Shown one piece after another: positions 62,864 to 64,000 of a stretch of DNA of 64,000 bases. The position numbers and the translations under genes were made by a program. Where the stretch lies: contig PQAH01000024.1 in assembly GCA_003105195.1 (NCBI GenBank), positions 1-64,000 on the forward strand. Reading direction: 5' to 3'. Within the stretch, counting starts at the first letter, position 1. Every line of letters starts with the position of its first letter. A model generated the notes under the pieces. That model saw only the letters and a list, made by a program, of their open reading frames with translations. It was not told where the DNA came from and made no database searches. This DNA is from Bradyrhizobiaceae bacterium (lineage in GTDB: Bacteria > Pseudomonadota > Alphaproteobacteria > Rhizobiales > Xanthobacteraceae).

Positions 62864-64000
62864 ATGCGTCACAGGACGTCGAAGAAGACCGGCACGCGGC
62901 GCCGAAGCAGGGCCGCACAACCCCGGCGCCGGCGGACCGCGCGCCCGGGCACCGAGGCCGCGCTCGCCGCGCTCGCCCACGAGATCCGCACGCCGCTCAC
63001 GGGCATCCTGGCGCTCAGCGAGCTGATCGCGACCGCCGACCTGCCGGAGCGCGAGCGACGCTGGGCGCAGGCGATCAAGAGCGCGGCCGAGCACCTCGCC
63101 CAGCTCACCACCCTGGTGGTGGACGGGGTGCGGGCCGAGGCGCGCGGGCTCGCGCTCCGTCACGGGGCCTTCCGTCCGCGCGCGCTCGCCGAGGAGGTCG
63201 CGACCACGCTCGCGGCGCGCGCGGAGGCCAAGGGTCTCGCGGTCGAGATCGCGATCACGGACCGGCTGCCGGAGCTGGTGCTGGGCGACCAGGTGCGCCT
63301 GCGCGCCGCGCTGGAGAACCTGATCGACAATGCCGTGAAGTTCACCGAGCACGGGCGCGTCGCCTTCTCGCTCGCGGCCAGGCGAGCGGCGCGCGGGCAG
63401 GTCCGGCTCCTGTTCACCGTCAAGGACAGCGGCATCGGCCTTGCGCCCGCGGAGATCAAGCGGCTGTTCCGCCCCTTCGCGCAGGCCAATGCCGAGATCG
63501 CAACCCGCTATGGCGGCGCCGGGCTCGGGCTGGTGTTCGTCAAGCGCGTCGCCCAGGCGATGGGCGGCGATCTCGCGATCACCAGCCGGCCCGGGCGCGG
63601 CAGCACGTTCCGCCTGGAAGTGATCCTCGCCGAGGACACCGGGGCGCGCGCCGCGGAGGGGGAGAAAGGGGCGCGGCCCGCCGGCACGCGGCGCCTGCGC
63701 GTCCTGTGCGCGGAGGACAACCCCTATGCGCGGGTCGTGCTCAACACGATCCTGACCGAGCTCGGCCACGACGTCGACTTCGTCGGCACCGGCGCGGCCG
63801 CGATCGCGGCGGCGAGCCGCGGCTACGACGTCGTGCTGATGGACGTGGCGCTGCCCGATCTCGACGGGCTCGAGGCGACGCGCCGCATCCGCGCACTGCC
63901 CGGGACGCGGCCGCCGATCATCGGCCTCTCGGGCCATACCGAGCCCGGCCACGAGGCGGCGGCCCGCGCGGCCGGCATGGACGGCTACCTGGCGAAGCCG
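62864..64000 (+). CDS. Hybrid sensor histidine kinase with C-terminal receiver, cut by window edge
   Basis: At least 379 residues, open to the window end. A very basic N-terminus (RRRSRAAQPRRRRTARPG) with no membrane or PAS sensor is followed by the HisKA box ALAHEIRTPLTGILALSE (His39), N box ALENLIDNAVKFTEHG, G boxes VKDSGIGLAPAEIK and YGGAGLGLVFVKRV, then a receiver with AEDN and phosphoacceptor Asp327 (LMDVALPDLDG). The TMAO/BarA-like soluble hybrid layout would relay to an Hpt protein. GAGGG lies 8 bases before the ATG. The stop is beyond 64000. Confidence 0.9.
   Translation, partial: MRHRTSKKTGTRRRSRAAQPRRRRTARPGTEAALAALAHEIRTPLTGILALSELIATADLPERERRWAQAIKSAAEHLAQLTTLVVDGVRAEARGLALRHGAFRPRALAEEVATTLAARAEAKGLAVEIAITDRLPELVLGDQVRLRAALENLIDNAVKFTEHGRVAFSLAARRAARGQVRLLFTVKDSGIGLAPAEIKRLFRPFAQANAEIATRYGGAGLGLVFVKRVAQAMGGDLAITSRPGRGSTFRLEVILAEDTGARAAEGEKGARPAGTRRLRVLCAEDNPYARVVLNTILTELGHDVDFVGTGAAAIAAASRGYDVVLMDVALPDLDGLEATRRIRALPGTRPPIIGLSGHTEPGHEAAARAAGMDGYLAKP

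Overview
The window is GC-rich (about 65-70% by eye) and densely packed, with alphaproteobacterial-looking gene content: a fused FAD/NAD ferric-reductase-like protein, GluQ, BioY, MBOAT/SGNH export genes, a Tat-targeted PhoX, and FNR/FixK-type boxes. I would place it in Alphaproteobacteria, probably near Rhizobiales/Rhodospirillales. This placement is inferred from protein families and composition. There is no rRNA and no phage or plasmid backbone.

Layout. 0-8.6 kb: a truncated universal stress protein, a Fic protein behind an AT-rich promoter, a hotdog thioesterase, a tiny peptide with a bacteriocin-type leader, tRNA-Leu(CAA), a PAS-like protein followed by a 21-bp-period repeat, DsbB, an RNase Z-like protein, TauE and BioY. 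8.6-14.2 kb: TetR with a divergent RND pump (the adaptor has an apparent frameshift) and a PQQ-type sugar dehydrogenase. 14.2-17.5 kb: an SGNH-MBOAT-small membrane protein-hydrolase operon, which looks like an O-acyl transfer system. 17.8-19.9 kb: a lytic transglycosylase. 20-24 kb: a redox cluster with a ferric-reductase-like protein, a periplasmic tetraheme cytochrome, a Tat flavoprotein and a monoheme cytochrome.

24.2-31.1 kb is one tight operon: two DUF1538 membrane proteins, a PII-like regulator, a P-type ATPase, a TreT-like glycosyltransferase and a GalT-like protein. PEP synthase, slipin/NfeD, glycogen synthase and stress proteins follow. Four TTGAN-N4-ATCAA-like sites suggest that the flavocytochrome genes, the DUF1538 operon, nfeD-slipin and the glgA/USP region form one oxygen-responsive regulon linking alternative electron transfer, ion handling and carbon storage.

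35.9-39.6 kb looks acquired. It has lower GC and a decayed CBS/BON gene, then PhoX phosphatase and an S1/P1 nuclease bracketed by two copies of a composite palindromic repeat that occurs elsewhere in the window. 39.6-51.9 kb: an NSS transporter, a HAD phosphatase-ATPase fusion, GlgA, a tandem USP, a histidine kinase/response regulator pair, two SLC13 permeases and a DUF502 protein. 52-59 kb: an Mrp-type antiporter operon with overlapping genes, no full MrpA and three NuoL/M/N-like subunits. 59-64 kb: LapA-like, HNH nuclease, esterase, AlkA-like glycosylase, GluQ, a small unknown and a truncated hybrid kinase.
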